A stretch of 7,202 bases of DNA, taken from NCBI GenBank assembly GCA_004356265.1, contig SMXK01000176.1, positions 1 to 7,202 of the forward strand. Reading direction: 5' to 3'. Positions 6,815 to 7,202 of the stretch are shown in pieces (position 1 is the first letter of the stretch; every line of letters begins with the position of its first letter). The notes beneath the pieces are model-generated. The model worked only from the letters and a program-made list of their open reading frames with translations, was not told where the DNA came from and did not search any database. The DNA is from Bacteroidota bacterium (lineage in GTDB: Bacteria > Bacteroidota > Rhodothermia > Rhodothermales > UBA10348). The position numbers were made by a program, and so were the translations under genes.

Positions 6815-7202
6815 TGTTTTAAGTCAGGTTCTGCGGCTGAAAAGGGCCTGTTTTTATTGAAAGCCTATCGTTCGTGAGCTGTGTATTATTAGACGGCGTG
6901 CCGTGTGATCTGAAATCGCCCAAGGGGCAGAACATTAAATCTAAGGAAAAACAGCAACTGTCGCGTCCGTCAGAACCGGACAACGGGAAAATGTCGCTGA
7001 TTGTTTCCGTGAATTTTTCTTCAGCCCATACGGGCACCGTGAATTACCGTGCCGCTTCGGCGACACATTTTTCTACATTGATTATGGTCCGGGTTTGTGT
7101 CCCCTGGAGACGGGAGCCTTATCTTGACAGATCAATTCGTGCTTATTTCTCCAGGCAGAAGTTTACTTTTCGACCTCAGATTGCCCTGAAACCCACTCCG
7201 CA
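6815..7202. other. Unassigned right-end region, probably TPR-gene upstream DNA
   Basis: No recognised gene. A plus-strand frame is open from 6841 to the window edge, with ATG candidates at 6991 and 7084, and a 72-codon minus-strand frame (7037-6819) overlaps it; neither product resembles a family I know. Minus-strand frames entering from the right edge close within the last 70 bases or so (stops near 7165 and 7136), so a neighbouring gene's 3' end could lie there. The promoter of the TPR gene should be in this stretch. A weak minus-strand match to the Bacteroidota -7 element, TAGATTTA, is at 6936-6943 without a properly spaced -33 TTG. Confidence 0.4.
7007..7051. repeat. Short direct repeats CCGTGAATT with a third partial copy
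   Basis: CCGTGAATT occurs at 7007-7015 and again at 7037-7045, exactly 30 bp apart, and a partial copy, ACCGTG, follows at 7046-7051. The spacing is close to three helical turns, as in a binding site for a DNA-binding protein, but 9-bp matches are short enough to arise by chance. Upstream location relative to the TPR gene is the only supporting context. Confidence 0.3.

Noticed and set aside
6819..7037. 72-codon minus-strand frame ending 4 bp before the TPR start
   Set aside because: The spacing looks operon-like, but the peptide is low in order-forming residues, matches no family I know, lacks a leader motif and overlaps a longer open frame on the other strand.
7049..7072. GCCG-CTT-CGGC hairpin followed by a run of five T on the plus strand
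   Set aside because: The stem is only 4-5 bp, the T run starts several bases after it, and the plus-strand open frame reads straight through it.
7124..7129. Perfect TTGACA -35 hexamer on the plus strand
   Set aside because: At 16-18 bp spacing the -10 position reads TTCTCC or similar, far from TATAAT, and no gene start follows inside the window.

Overview
The window reads as an ordinary chromosomal segment, about 50% GC, from a Gram-negative bacterium that I would place in or near Bacteroidota/Rhodothermota (inference). The reasons are the general look of the proteins, a large GspE/PilB-type ATPase next to surface-sugar genes, a secreted TPR protein, and the absence of a recognisable Shine-Dalgarno sequence in front of all five confident genes, which is common in that group. 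I cannot name a genus, and other SD-poor phyla are possible.

Layout. Positions 38-2863 (+) hold one large gene for a hexameric secretion/pilus assembly ATPase: two degenerate MshEN-type N-terminal domains followed by a complete GspE/PilB motor core. It converges on a three-gene operon on the minus strand, transcribed 5816 to 2887: a left-handed beta-helix sugar N-acyltransferase, a DegT/StrS-family PLP sugar aminotransferase and a Gfo/Idh/MocA-family NAD(P) oxidoreductase. The three overlap or are 1 bp apart. Upstream of this operon, on the same strand, is a separately terminated gene for an exported tetratricopeptide-repeat protein (6814-5954). A clear intrinsic terminator (5867-5904) divides it from the sugar operon. 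The last 388 bases (6815-7202) hold no gene I can recognise; a plus-strand frame stays open from 6841 to the window edge and is unresolved.

How the genes work together. The oxidoreductase, aminotransferase and N-acetyltransferase are the three activities that convert a UDP-N-acetylhexuronate into a 2,3-diacetamido sugar nucleotide in the WbpB/WbpE/WbpD (WlbA/WlbC/WlbB) pathway: oxidise C3, transaminate C3, acetylate the new amine. Such sugars go into O-antigen, capsule or glycoprotein glycans. The 6-dehydrogenase that makes the hexuronate, any epimerase and the glycosyltransferases are not in the window. The ATPase would power a type IV pilus or type II secretion machine whose other parts also lie elsewhere. 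I see no evidence of mobile elements, CRISPR arrays, RNA genes or a clearly new system; the best leads are the doubled, motif-poor MshEN region of the ATPase, the enlarged acyltransferase and the unassigned right end.
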